A DNA stretch of 64,000 bases from Panulirus ornatus (Eukaryota > Arthropoda > Malacostraca > Decapoda > Palinuridae), in assembly GCF_036320965.1 (NCBI RefSeq), contig NC_092239.1, positions 3,505,820-3,569,819 of the forward strand. Reading direction: 5' to 3'. Position numbers and translations under genes: made by a program. Under the pieces are notes generated by a model, which saw only the letters and a program-made list of their open reading frames with translations, had not been told where the DNA came from and ran no database searches. This document shows, one piece after another, positions 1 through 11,510 of the stretch (position 1 is the first letter of the stretch; each line of letters starts with the position of its first letter).

Positions 1-9
1 GTGTTTATA

Positions 10-31
10 TGATATAATAATAAAAATAATG

Positions 32-62
<31 letters not shown>

Positions 63-204
63 TAATAATAATGATAATGAAAATAATGATTTAATAATAA
101 TAATGATAATAGTAATAATGATAATAATGATAATGATAATAATAATAATAATGATAATAATAATAATAATAATGAAAATAATAATAAAAATAATAATATG
201 TACA
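10..204. repeat. imperfect AAT/ATA trinucleotide microsatellite
   Basis: Almost uninterrupted runs of ATA/AAT triplets broken by single G substitutions (ATGATA units). The reverse strand stays open only because it reads as Leu/Tyr/Ser repeats, so no gene is called. Confidence 0.95.
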
Positions 205-458
205 TGTATACGCCACTACCTTTTGTTCATCTGTCCTCAGAGATATCACTAGTATATCATAAACAAACGATGATTTTGATTTCTCCAGTTCGTATAATCA
301 TTTTTTGAAACTTAGCGTTCGCCTCCTTTATTGGTACCTTGAACTTCATCAGTTACAATTACTTTCGAAGTCCTCACATATTGCTACTTGTTCCTTCGCG
401 GATAGTTCGCCTCCGATAAGTTGTCCAAATGGATTCGGTCATCCTTGATTTTTCTTCG

Positions 459-524
<66 letters not shown>
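459..524. repeat. compound (GT)n(AT)n microsatellite
   Basis: About eight GT units pass directly into about 25 AT units. It is one of four long dinucleotide arrays in the first 1.2 kb. Confidence 0.97.
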
Positions 525-526
<2 letters not shown>

Positions 527-646
527 AGGGGAAGGAGCGGCAGTAAGGTTAGGGAGCTGGCAGATCAGTTGGCCGGCGCACCAGATCAAGAGATGTGAGC
601 TTGTTTTAGAAGACAGTAATGACGGCTATAAACATCTTACTAACCA

Positions 647-649
<3 letters not shown>

Positions 650-719
<70 letters not shown>
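650..719. repeat. (TC)n microsatellite
   Basis: About 35 perfect TC units. A short GGTA tetranucleotide run follows at about 765-786. Confidence 0.97.
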
Positions 720-721
<2 letters not shown>

Positions 722-1098
722 GTACTAGCCATGGCTGATGGCAGTATCTGGTCGTACGTAGGTACTCATAGGTAGGTAGGTAGGTAAGTACTTCCTCCTC
801 TTTCCCCTGAGCTAGCAGCGTTCGCCGTTGGCGGCATCACCCCCACATGGGCGCCCCGTGTTCCTTGCATATATCATTATATTTCATATTAGAACGTAAG
901 ATGTGGTTCCCTCCTTGCCTGATGAGTGGCCACGCCCCCGTCCCTGCTCCCTCCAGTGACCTGGCCAACGACCCTAATGATCACCCGCGACCCTTCTAAT
1001 CCATTAGCTCAGCCCAATTAGGTTCTTAAATCATCCATAATGAAGATGACGGGTCTGGACGAGATTCTAGCTCTGCCTCTTGGGTTCCGTTTTTTGTC

Positions 1099-1100
<2 letters not shown>

Positions 1101-1167
<67 letters not shown>
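1101..1167. repeat. (GA)n microsatellite
   Basis: About 33 perfect GA units, the complement of the TC array 400 bp upstream, so the two could pair as an inverted repeat. Confidence 0.97.
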
Positions 1168-1172
<5 letters not shown>

Positions 1173-4100
1173 TCATGTCTTCTCAGAAGGATTTGTCCGT
1201 AAAAGAGAACATTTTAATTGTCTGTTCATTTTGATATAACTGATTTCTCCTTTTATGAGGACTAAAGAGAGACAATTCATCGAAGTTACGCCTCGAAGAG
1301 TAAATCGAGCGATGTGTAAATATGATCCCTGAGGACAGTCGTAAACAAATGCCACGTTACTATTCGGTACTAAGCCAGCCGCCAGCCCCTCGGTCCTTGG
1401 CCGTGGTTACCCACCCGATAATTATGGCGTAAAAGGAAAACACAACGTAGACACTGAGATCTTGAGTCGGACGTGGCATTGCTGGGGCATCAGGAGGTAG
1501 GGCGGCGCCCTTGGGTGAGGCGGGATCCTCGCGTAGGGTGGGTCTGACAGGCGAAGTGGTCGCGTGTGTGCGTGTGCGCCGTCATTGGCCGTTGTCGTAC
1601 ATCATCTGTTACTGCCCCGCTGCCAAACCTTTGTTCCCTTATGAAAGTCTGTGACATCTCTTTATGTGCACAATATCCTGTGATGATACGTGTGTCAAGC
1701 CACTTGTCTGTTAAGTGTCTATATTTTCGTTTTGACGAGTGTGAGTTGAAGTTACTGCAGTGGATCCCCAGACGATGGCATTGATGGCATTGTCTCCACG
1801 GCTAGTAGGGTATTGTTACCTGCATCATGATAATGCATTGACCCACAGGAATGAATGTGAGTAATAGAATGTAGATATCAGTATTCGTGATGGTATAAGA
1901 ACGATATAAAGTAATGTAAAAGCCTGGACCAAATTGCGTTCAGTTATAGTAGCTTAAGTAAAATGCCAAGTTGTACTATGTGTTATTGAGTACATAACGG
2001 TGACATCCACAGCTATGTTGGATACAGAATTTACGTCCGTAAGTCTTATAAACAACAACGCAAAACAAGTGAGCTTTTATAGTCATCATTGACGAGAAAA
2101 ATCGAAAAATCCGTACGAACTGTTCTGAGTTATGAATATAAGCATTAATCGGGTAAGATGGATTTGAGCTTTGTAACAAGGTTAAATGATGCTCATAAGT
2201 GAGCCTCGTAACAGGATTGAGTAATATTCTTACGATATTTGAGCCTTATATCAAAGTATTGGTTATAACTGAACTTCATGAAAAGGTTGATCACTGCTCA
2301 TATATGGCCTTTATAACAGCGTTGAGTAACGAGCATATTTGTGGTTTGCAGTAGGGTCGAGTAACGATCAAACAAGTTGCCCAACGATGCATAACTCTAC
2401 GGGTTTCTGCCATCATAGTCACCCGACCCAACCAACCAAGATGATACAGTGAACGTGGCCAGTATGAAGCAGTGAATGATTTCACAGGTTTTTGTGGAGG
2501 CACTACACAATACCCTTACCGTCCTGGTAGGCTGCTCTAGGCTCTAGTTATTCAACAGGAGAGAAATTGATAAGGGTTATGTCCTTCAAGTGAGGTTCCG
2601 AAGAAATCGAAGAGGTTTTCCGAGCTGTAATGTGCATCCATATCCCCAGGATCAAACTTTTGGATAGATGTGGAAATTCCTTGCATATTCTGCACTGCTC
2701 ATCCACTTCCTCAGTGAAAGTAAATCGTAATAACTTGAGGCTAATGACTGAAGACATAGTTTATCCTGCTGCTGTTTAGCTCAACCCATCATCAACATTA
2801 TAGCCTTCAGCAGAGAAAGAAAATTATGTCTGTTCATTACGTAGAAATTCCCCGTCTCTTGTACTGTTGCGGACAGAAATTATGATTGTGACATGACTGA
2901 TGTTACTGAGACTGGTGCGCGCCGGGCGAAGCTTTCGAAGTCTGAAAGAAACTCTTTTATCTCGACAAACTGAGACAGAGAGCTCGGTACTGCTTCGGTC
3001 GGACGTCTCTCTCTCTCTCTCCGAGACATGGCGAAGACTTACATTTTGAAAGCCAAGTTTCGTGGTCTTACACCAAAGTTGCTGTAACATTCGAATGCTT
3101 CAGCTCGCATAGATTTTATCCTACCCATCTCTCTTGCTTAGTCTTTTATCTCGTGAAAATATGCATTGCTAATTGAGGTTATCAGTTATAAGTATATAAA
3201 ATGATGTCGACTCTGTCCGTTCACAGAACAGCGCCACCTTTGCGAAAACAAATATTTTTTTTGTAGAAGAAAACGACTGCGCCTCTTGTGGTACAGGAGG
3301 TTTTTGTCGTATTGATTCGTAACAATGAAATACTTGAATATATCTGAAAAGCATTCGGTCAAAGGTTAACTATTAACATTGAACTAGAACTTTCTGCGTC
3401 AGTCTGTATCAGTGCAAGTTGGATTCCTTCAGTGTTTACACAAGTAATCCAGTTATTTTTTTTTAGGTAAAAAAGGAAAATTGGTGTGTACCATCGAGGG
3501 GAGACTTCGTTAGTACTGACACAAGTCTGACGGTCATTATCATGTATGGCTCATACGACCCATGTGTCGCAGGAGCCCACTACCCTCACTGATTCTCTCG
3601 CTGTCATTAGCCTCAGGTCCTCTTCACCCTATAGTGTTCCCGGCGTTCTTCACAAGGCTTCATGGCGTTCTGTTTTTCGTTTGTATTCCTTTTGATTTAT
3701 CCTTCCATAGTCATCCTCTCGATCGCCTAATGCCCCCACCTCTTCTCTCCATTTCTTCGTGTACTTGCTGTGGCAGCCTCCATTCTTCTCACACAGGAGG
3801 ACAAATGAAAATAATTTCCTTTGTCTGATAAGCATGAGTTTTTCTAAATCTAAGTTTGTCGTTTAGAAATATATGCTAGTGACCTTATACACCCGTCCAG
3901 AGACGAGGCAGGTAAGACATTATATCAAAGCCAAGTTCCCTCAAGCTTGGTTATCATCAAGTTGAGCTCGTCCCGCTTTGAATGCAGACAGGAACTGATG
4001 ATGATATATAAACAGGAAATTCGGACATGTAGAAATACAGTGAGGACATGGTATAGGAAGGAAACGGGTAAATGAAATAGATCTTAAGGCACGGAGATTC

Positions 4101-4379
4101 TTACGTTTCTTAACCCCAGTTCAGGTAAATAATTTTTCTTTTCATAAAAACATATTTCATCCCTATTAAACTACTTTAGACGCATATCATTCTGTGTTGT
4201 TACATAAATCCTCAATTTACCTGAACCAGTGACTGTGGGTGCTGGTGCTGTGGACGCTGAAGTTGCCTAGGCTCGTAGTAGTAGTAGTAGTGAACCCTCC
4301 CTATTTTCTTCCTCTAAGCAACCACCCGCTCACAGGTCTCAGGTCGCCGAAGTGTGTAACACAAGTCCCGTGTCCGCAG
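1168..4379. other. non-coding stretch upstream of the first visible Wnt7 exon
   Basis: No exon could be supported here. It is probably an intron of the Wnt7 gene, since the first visible Wnt exon begins in mid-codon. The short open frames have no protein-like features. Minor repeats are a CT run near 3007-3022 and a GTA run near 4276-4291. I looked for the N-terminal Wnt motifs around the conserved Arg-Trp-Asn-Cys and did not find them. Confidence 0.5.
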
Positions 4380-4551
4380 GGAGCCGCGAAGCTGCGTACG
4401 CGTACGCCGTGATGAGCGCTGGGGTAACGCATAGCATCACCGCCTCTTGCTCCCGAGGTAACATATCCACCTGCGGCTGTGATGAACGCAAGCGGGACAG
4501 GTTCAGTCCCTCCGGCGGGTGGAAGTGGGGTGGCTGCAGCGCGGACATCAA
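4380..4551 (+). CDS. Wnt7: Wnt7 exon A (first exon visible in the window)
   Basis: Acceptor GTCCGCAG precedes 4380 and donor GTGAGT begins at 4552. The exon starts with the last two bases of a Gly codon and continues [14 protein letters not shown], the conserved Wnt helix, then a Cys-rich part and [10 protein letters not shown]. An N-glycosylation sequon NIS lies in [10 protein letters not shown]. It ends with two bases (AA) that join C of the next exon to make Asn. Confidence 0.93.
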
Positions 4552-5867
4552 GTGAGTGTATCACCCACCTCCGTCAGGAAAGGAGGAGGGAGTGGGTCTT
4601 GTGAACCCCAAAGTGTTTCACAGATAAGGTAGGGGAGCTGTCCAGAGCCTGGGTTTGTGGAGCCTGGCTCTCATACGCTGCTCTTCCCAAGCTCTCACAC
4701 GCACACTCTCACCTCACTTGCACTCTCCCAGCTCTCACAGGGCACGAGGTGTTTCTTAAAGACATACTATGGCAAACACGGTCGAGTAGTTACTATAGTT
4801 AGGGTTTTCATACACCAGATCCAGTTTTCATGTATGATTCACGGAGAGATACGAACCCAGGTTGGAACTACAGACAGTTGGTCCAGATGTTTCCCTCCTA
4901 AAGTGCACTATACCCTCTAGCATCAGTAGACATGTTCAAATTATTCATCAACTTCCTAGAATTTAAGAACTCAGCTTGGTCCTATTCTATGCCCAGTAGG
5001 TTCGATGAACCAAGTGGCCCACAGGCTAAATAGGTGGACCATTGGGACCAGGCGGTCCGGGGTCATGCAGGCTACGGTTCAAATGGTTTGTACCTAGCTT
5101 GCGAACTATGGGACCGGGCGGTCCATGGTCATGCAGGTCTGTTGTTCAAATGGTCTGTGCTTCACGTGTCCATGTATACGATAATTCACACCAAAGGTGG
5201 TCCAAGACCCAGGTAGTCCAGGATCAAGGACTGACGGAGTCTTCTTCACACAGCTATGGAATCAGGTTCGCGAGAAGGTTCGTGGACGCCCGCGAGGTGG
5301 AAGGTGACGCCAGGTCCATGATGAACCTACACAACAACAACGCCGGCAGGAGGGTAAGTCAGGAGGAGGAGGAGGAGGGTTTAGGAGAGAGGAAGGAAGT
5401 GGACGCAACTCCATGCACTGGAAATGGGGAGGTTCAAAGCCACAATGTTGGGGAGAGCGGAGGAGGAGGTGAGTGATCAGAGCTCAGTGTTGGAGATGAG
5501 GGAAAAAAAAAAAAGGTTCAGTACTTAGTCAGGAACTAGGACGATATTCAGGACCTGGTTTGGTGTGGTGTTGAGGGGGATGGAAGTTAAGGGCCTGGTT
5601 GAGGATTAGGGTAGTTCAGGGAGGTGCTTCATACCCCAAAGGTTCAGTCTAGTGTAGGAAACACCTGATGACGCTGGGTGGCGGAGTTAGATGATGTGTG
5701 TGTGTGTGTGTGTGTGTCATCTTGAGCAGTGATAGCAAAGACAAGAGGAAGAAAGAGAATAATATAAAGGTAGAGATAATGAAATTAGGATAAGTAAGAA
5801 AAAGTGAGAGCGAGATTAAGAAAAAATATGAAAGGAGAAAAAAAGGAGAGAGATGATAAAGACATAG

Positions 5868-5936
<69 letters not shown>

Positions 5937-7986
5937 GGTATCTGACGCTGCTTTACCCCCTGCAGGCAGTGAAGAAGACACTGTGGACGGAGTGCAAGTG
6001 TCACGGTGTGTCTGGCTCCTGCACCATGAAGACCTGCTGGAGGACCTTACCCCCCTTCACCGCCGTCGGCAGACACCTCCTCCGCAAGTACAACAAGGCC
6101 AAGTTCGTCGTCGTCCACAGGGTAAGTACTCACGTATGGTACCGGAGTCACACATGTGAAGGGCGTCACACTGGTAATAAAGTGTCATATAGTTAAGGAG
6201 CTTCACAGAGGTGCTTCACAAGTGACGTGGCTCACACAGGTGAGAAGCTGCAAGGAGCGTCACACAGTCGAAAGGCGACGAACAAGGAAGGTAAGTCACT
6301 TAGGCAGATGTCTGTATTGCCTCACCCCCTCTGCCAAAGGGTAGTATGCCCCGTCCCCATAAAGGACAAAACATTTCTTCCCAGTGAGTGTAGTCACCCT
6401 GTAACATGGATTATACACACATGAGCGGTATATTCCAGTAGCGCCCAGTAGGGTCAGTCAGCGCTACGCCCTCAGCAAGCAGTAGTAGTGCTGAGAGCTG
6501 GTCCTGTGAGGGTTCCACTCTCAGCAGTAACCATTACGATGCGTCCCATCTAAACCAATGGCCACTTATCATATACCATATATAGACCTCTAACATCTAG
6601 CTGGCCACTTTACCAAGCTTATTTATTAAGCTATGTATCATAAGGTATTGTTAGGTAGATGGAAAGGTGTACACCACACATGAGGAATCGGATGATGGTG
6701 TGTGTGTGTGTGTGAAGTGAAGGAGCAAAGCTTTTCGGTAAAGTGTATTAAGAAAGAGAGACAGGGAGGAAAATATTCTCAGGAACATTTACAGAGGTCA
6801 CATGGATTATAGAATGTGTCAGCATCACTTGTGTCGGGGCAGATGTACAGTCTTAAGGAAGTAGTTCAGGTCACTGCCCACATCGGTATGACAAAATCCT
6901 CATTTGATGATCTTGTCCTGTTTGCCACCGCCTTAACGAACGTCCCCCCTCCGTCTTCCTTACACAGAACCGCAGGAGATCCTCGCCTTTCCTGCGGCTA
7001 CAGAAGAGCCAGAGACGCGCTCGGCAGCCGCGGAGGTCCCACCTGGTGTACTTGCAGAAAAGCCCCAACTACTGCGAGATGAACCCCGCCACGGGATCGC
7101 TCGGCACCGTGGGGCGGCGGTGCAACCGGACCTCCAGAGGTAAGTGTGGGTGGTGTACCGCTCCACCAAGACGCCAGCTGGTGTCGAGCATCGTGAGGAG
7201 GTAGAGTTGGTCCAGGAATTCCTCGGTCGGACAAGAATCCACGTTCTTCGTCAGGTTTTGTGTGATGTTTCTGCTCACAGTGCCTCTGCCAGCGAAATAG
7301 TAGTAGTTGACTGGTTGGTTGATTATGTGGGTCTGTCGACTGCCAATGTTGTATTAAGGCCGTCAACGTCTTGTTATATAACCACCATTGGAGGAGAAAA
7401 AAAATAAGATAATGAACACCATCACGTGTTCAAGATACTTTTAAGACCATGCACGATCTCTGTGGATTTATGGTGTTATATTACCCAAGAGTCATGCAAT
7501 AAAGTTTGGAAACAAGGGAAAATATAGTCTAAGGGAACTTTATATCAAATTACAATGTGAACTGAAGTAATAAGATATACATTTTATTCTCTCCTCTTTG
7601 CATATTTGATAAGATTATATCCCAATATATTTTCTACAGATTTAGTATTTATTGCCTTCTATTCTAGTATAAACTTGTAGACTCAGTATTTTACCAGTAC
7701 AACGGTACGGCTGATAGGGTACACATAGGGCTGGCCCATCGCCAGACTTTTCAGATTCACTAAAACAAAACAAAAAAGAATAGTTAACTTGTTACTGAAC
7801 CTCATGACTAATGAGATCGAACCCTTCCCGTCAGGTACTGATGGCTGTGATTTGCTGTGCTGCGGGCGAGGCTATAACACGCACCAGTACACGCGCAAGT
7901 GGCAGTGTAACTGCAAGTTCTACTGGTGCTGCTACGTCCAGTGCCACACCTGTCAGGAGGAGACGGAAGAGTACACCTGCAAGTGA
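4380..7986 (+). CDS. Wnt7: Wnt7-type secreted signalling protein, C-terminal 250 residues (five exons)
   Basis: Joined exons 4380-4551, 5254-5353, 5966-6121, 6968-7139 and 7835-7986. With one base from an unseen upstream exon they make exactly 251 codons including TGA, with all phases agreeing (1, 2, 0, 0, 1) and every intron GT-AG. The order of blocks is Wnt throughout: [45 protein letters not shown], the [13 protein letters not shown] block and a final TCK. The [12 protein letters not shown] block and the SPNYCE context fit Wnt7 and insect Wnt2 better than other Wnt subfamilies. Known for the family: it is a cysteine-rich glycoprotein, acylated by Porcupine in the ER, secreted with Wntless, and binds Frizzled/LRP. 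About 100 or more N-terminal residues, including the signal peptide, are not found here. Confidence 0.93.
5254..5353 (+). CDS. Wnt7: Wnt7 exon B
   Basis: Acceptor CTTCACACAG, donor GTAAGT at 5354. It encodes 33 whole codons beginning [14 protein letters not shown] and ending at a codon boundary after NNNAGRR, the usual place for a Wnt intron before the CHGVSGSC exon. Confidence 0.93.
5695..5717. repeat. (GT)n microsatellite in a Wnt7 intron
   Basis: About eleven GT units in the intron between exons B and C. Confidence 0.95.
5872..5934. repeat. (GA)n microsatellite just before Wnt7 exon C
   Basis: About 31 perfect GA units. It occupies the zone where the branch point of this intron would normally lie; only 31 bp separate it from the exon. 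Confidence 0.97.
5966..6121 (+). CDS. Wnt7: Wnt7 exon C with the acylated-serine motif
   Basis: Acceptor CCCCTGCAG, donor GTAAGT at 6122; 52 whole codons. It carries [16 protein letters not shown]. By homology the Ser codon at 6011-6013 is the one palmitoleoylated by Porcupine, and the flanking Cys residues form the thumb hairpin. A 63-bp GA array ends only 31 bp before the exon. Confidence 0.95.
6968..7139 (+). CDS. Wnt7: Wnt7 exon D
   Basis: Acceptor CCTTACACAG, donor GTAAGT at 7140. It begins with a basic linker ([17 protein letters not shown]), the variable Wnt linker region, then [13 protein letters not shown] and [11 protein letters not shown] is a possible N-glycosylation sequon. It ends one base into a Gly codon. 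Confidence 0.92.
7835..7986 (+). CDS. Wnt7: Wnt7 terminal exon, Frizzled-binding finger domain
   Basis: Acceptor CCGTCAG. It completes a Gly codon and encodes the cysteine-rich C-terminal domain ([15 protein letters not shown], then [10 protein letters not shown]) that forms the index-finger contact with Frizzled in known Wnt structures. It ends TCK and TGA at 7984-7986. Confidence 0.95.
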
Positions 7987-8006
7987 CTCGCGTCCACAGT
8001 GCAGCT

Positions 8007-8082
<76 letters not shown>

Positions 8083-8462
8083 CGAAGCGTTCCTTCGTGA
8101 GTGAGACTGATTCGATGTGGGGGAAAAAAGTATTGTGCGACTCAGTTTCCTATCAAGTGTGTTGTAATGTGCACAAAAGACGTTAATGTGCTGGATAAAA
8201 ACATTTGTGTAACGTCTGATATTACGAGGAATATCTTAAGTGATGAAAATGTGATATTTCAAACTATATCTTATAAGATTATCGGCAACGCCTTAAGAAT
8301 TACCCACATGTAATGAAACTTCAGAGGAAGTTGTCGACATAGAACTGCTTTATTCATGTACCAAACAAATAGATTCCTGTCTTTCGAGCTTATCTGCTTA
8401 TTGAAATATTAAACGCAGACTATTTCCCGTATACACTGAGCTTACGTGATTACTAAAATAAA
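7987..8462 (+). other. probable Wnt7 3' UTR with AATAAA at 8457-8462
   Basis: It follows the stop codon directly. The first AATAAA on this strand is at 8457-8462, giving a proposed UTR of about 0.5 kb. The mRNA end is inferred, not seen. Confidence 0.45.
8008..8079. repeat. (GA)n microsatellite in the Wnt7 3' UTR
   Basis: 36 GA units starting 21 bases after the Wnt7 stop, so the array is almost certainly transcribed. Confidence 0.97.
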
Positions 8463-8479
8463 GAAACAGATCCTGTATT

Positions 8480-11400
8480 GAGCTTCTCCGTCTACTGAAA
8501 GACTTGTGATAAGAGTATACGCGACTAAACGAGCGAATGCAACACTTCAAATAGTTATTTTTTTCCACTCTTCTCCTCTTCTTTTTTTTTTTATATGAAG
8601 TAAAGACACCACTGAGGAAGTTGTCTGAGAAACGTGTGTGTGACAACGTATTTACATAACAGGAAGCGCCATAGCTGTTTTTGTCCATCAAGGATGTTAG
8701 CGAAAAGAAATTATTATTATTTACATGCCAGCCGTAGGATCAACTGAGCTTTCATTGCAGGTGGAATTGGTAAAGGTTCACTCTTCTTCCTTCCCCGCTG
8801 AATTTATGAATTTGAACGAACTTTTGATGTTTATATTGAAAACAAATACGTTCATTATGTTGATATTAAAGGGTGCCATGATTCTGGTTGACGTGTGGCA
8901 GTTTGGGGTCTTATTCTGGCCTTATTTACCCTGAGGCCTTCAGTCAGTTTAAGAATTACATTTTAAGTGGAAAGGTGAGATGTATTCATTTATGAGTACA
9001 AATGCTCAGAGGATCATTATGGTACGGAATAATGAATGTACATTTGGAGAGGTAAAAAGTGTATGAAAAAAATACTAAATCAAAGACCACAGTATTCCTA
9101 AGGTTGACGGCTTTTCTCCAGTTTATGAATTATACTCTGATGTATCGTAACTCATTAATCAACGTCTTCAGAAAATAGATTTTAGTTATAGGGCATTTAA
9201 ATGTGAAGTAAGAAATGCTTGCTTACAATCTTATGAGGAAGATGTACTGAACCTTGACCTTTACTTTCAGAGCTTCTAACATATAGAATAAATGTGCCAT
9301 TTAGTGCTACAGAATCGTGATTTGTGCGAGAGCTTTCACAATTATGTAAAAGTTCAAATAGCCATAGGCATAAAAGTCACTTTTCATAAACTGCTCTTTT
9401 CTCCGTCACGAATGTGAAGTGATATATAAGATCTTTTCCGCACCTATATTTGTTGCATGCAAATATGTTATACTAAACACTTTTAGGTAATTGGTAATAT
9501 TACGAAAGCCATTGACACAGGATCTCTAATATCTATATATTTTTTTTCTTTATTGAGGCTTTTCTTATTTGAATCAGATCCGTCTGTAGGATCCTAGAAC
9601 ACGTACATTTAAAGGCGTCACTTATGCTAGGACGCTTGAAAGCATCTAATGCTTTTATCTTGCTAAAGTTATCGCAACAATAGATTTTGTTGCCGCACTC
9701 CAGTTTGCAGATTATATAGTCAGACAATTATGGTAAACATTGACAAGTTTTTTATATGAAAAAATGTTTTTATGTGCCTAGAATCAGATGATGATACCAA
9801 TGATCTTAGTAACAGATTCAGTATTCTGTACATAAAGAAAGCGTCTGTCTAAAAACAGTAGACATCAGCTATGCTTCTGTATCAAGTAATCAACAGACAA
9901 TATTAATCATGCTTCAGTGTCTAGAATCATCAACAGACAATACCAGCCACGCTTGTATGTATCTACAATTATCAGTAGACAATATCAGCTATGCTTGTGT
10001 GTGTGTGTCTAGAAACATCAACAGAATTACAGCTATGCTTCCGTGTCTAGAATCATCAATGGACTATCGGCAATGCTTCTGTGTCTAGAATCACCAATAG
10101 CTATGCTAGTGACACAAGCATCGTTTGTACCAATACAAACTAAGTTTTCCACGTATGTTTCTCGGTATCAGTTTTTAATCTTGTCGCATGACCAATTAGA
10201 CAGCATAGATGCTTATGCTTGTACCCGCAAAACCAGCATTTGATAATCAGCAGTATTACAAGATGCTTCCAGTTCGTGGGGAGGGAATGACTGTCCTGCC
10301 CACAAGGCAAGACTTACATACATACATGTGACCAGTGAAAGATAATAGTGATTCGGTTCAAAAGGGTAAAATCATTAGACCTAGAGAATATTTCATACAA
10401 TTTGAGCTATTTCAGAATTAGAAAACTGACAGGAGAGCTACAATGATAGTTGGCAGCAAATTATCAAAATCTTTATATTTTACTCGTGAATAAAGTTTTA
10501 TTCTCATCCTATGACTTATAATTTACCTAGAGAAAAAACATAATGGTAAAATATCTAAGAATAACCAACTGAAGAAGGAAGGTGAATGCCAACGTCTGTT
10601 GCATACAGCAGGTGAGTCTGGTAAAGTAAATCCCATACCCTTCCACCACACACACACATACACATACACATCCAACAGTCAATATAAAAGCTAAATAAAC
10701 CTCTCCCGCCCTTGAAAGGCGAAGCAGTTTAACCCATATTACAGTGACAAGCTTCTTACCTTAAAGAATATTTTTATAAAGAAATCCGTACTGGTCCTCA
10801 AGAGAAATGCTTGACATGCACAAAATGAACTACTGCACCCACCCATCTCTGCAGGTGAGGTGAGGGGACAATAACAAGCCTCGGCAGCAACGAATAGAAT
10901 TCTAAAAACATGAAACAAACTCTCTACTTGTTCATGTAAACTTTTATGCTTGGTTGTAGATTTATGACTGACAGAAGCTCGTGGTCTGCAGTGTGGGTTT
11001 TAAGAAATGTTTCAGATATGTTGCTCTTTTCATGAATCATACGCCAGATTTCTCATAATTCGGTGATCCTTCCTGATGGATAATCACGGGACGGTTGGGT
11101 CTAGCATGAATAGCTCTGATTGTTTAAACTCTTTCATAGACGCAAAACAAGTTAGATATAGGAGTGAGGATGGATAGAGTAACATTAGATAAAACAAAAG
11201 CATATCATTTGTATGAACAATCTCCTTACACCTACTTGTATGTAAACATGATATATGCTACCCATTTTATAACTTTTGAATGACATTTTTAAGATCAGGT
11301 ATGACTATTTTAATCTAAAAGTATAACTAACATGTAATCTTTGTCAATGAACTCTGACTTACTGGTAACAAGCTTGAAGAAATAGAGACGTTTTCCACTA
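8480..11400. other. intergenic region, no gene seen
   Basis: A/T-rich, with only short open frames. It contains the degenerate tandem repeat listed at 9858-10110 and a short AC run near 10645-10670. I see no splice-bounded open exons. Confidence 0.5.
9858..10110. repeat. degenerate tandem repeat, unit about 40-50 bp
   Basis: Six or so imperfect copies of a unit containing CAGCTATGCTTCTGTGTCTA and then ATCAACAGACAATA. The phrases recur in order with small indels, and one copy has a GT expansion. Confidence 0.8.
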
Positions 11401-11410
11401 GAGTTAATCT

Positions 11411-11510
11411 GCTCCTGATTGGCTGACGCCCACGGTAAAGGCACCCCATTGGCCGGCGGAAGGTAGAAAGGAGCGATCGTGGTCCACCACCAAAACATTG
11501 GACAGTAAAG
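11411..11510 (+). promoter_or_regulatory. possible TATA-less promoter with three ATTGG (inverted CCAAT) boxes
   Basis: ATTGG occurs at 11418-11422, 11448-11452 and 11498-11502 in a short GC-rich island, with GTGAGT at 11510 that could be the donor of a first non-coding exon. This suits the start of the plus-strand gene with its coding exon at 14626, but no transcript evidence is available. Confidence 0.3.

Noticed and set aside
429..728. 99-codon frame with Tyr-Ile and Leu-Ser runs
   Set aside because: Translation of AT and CT microsatellites.
5804..6196. 130-codon frame spanning the GA array and Wnt7 exon C
   Set aside because: Only the part from 5966 is Wnt coding; the Arg/Glu run is the microsatellite read through the intron.
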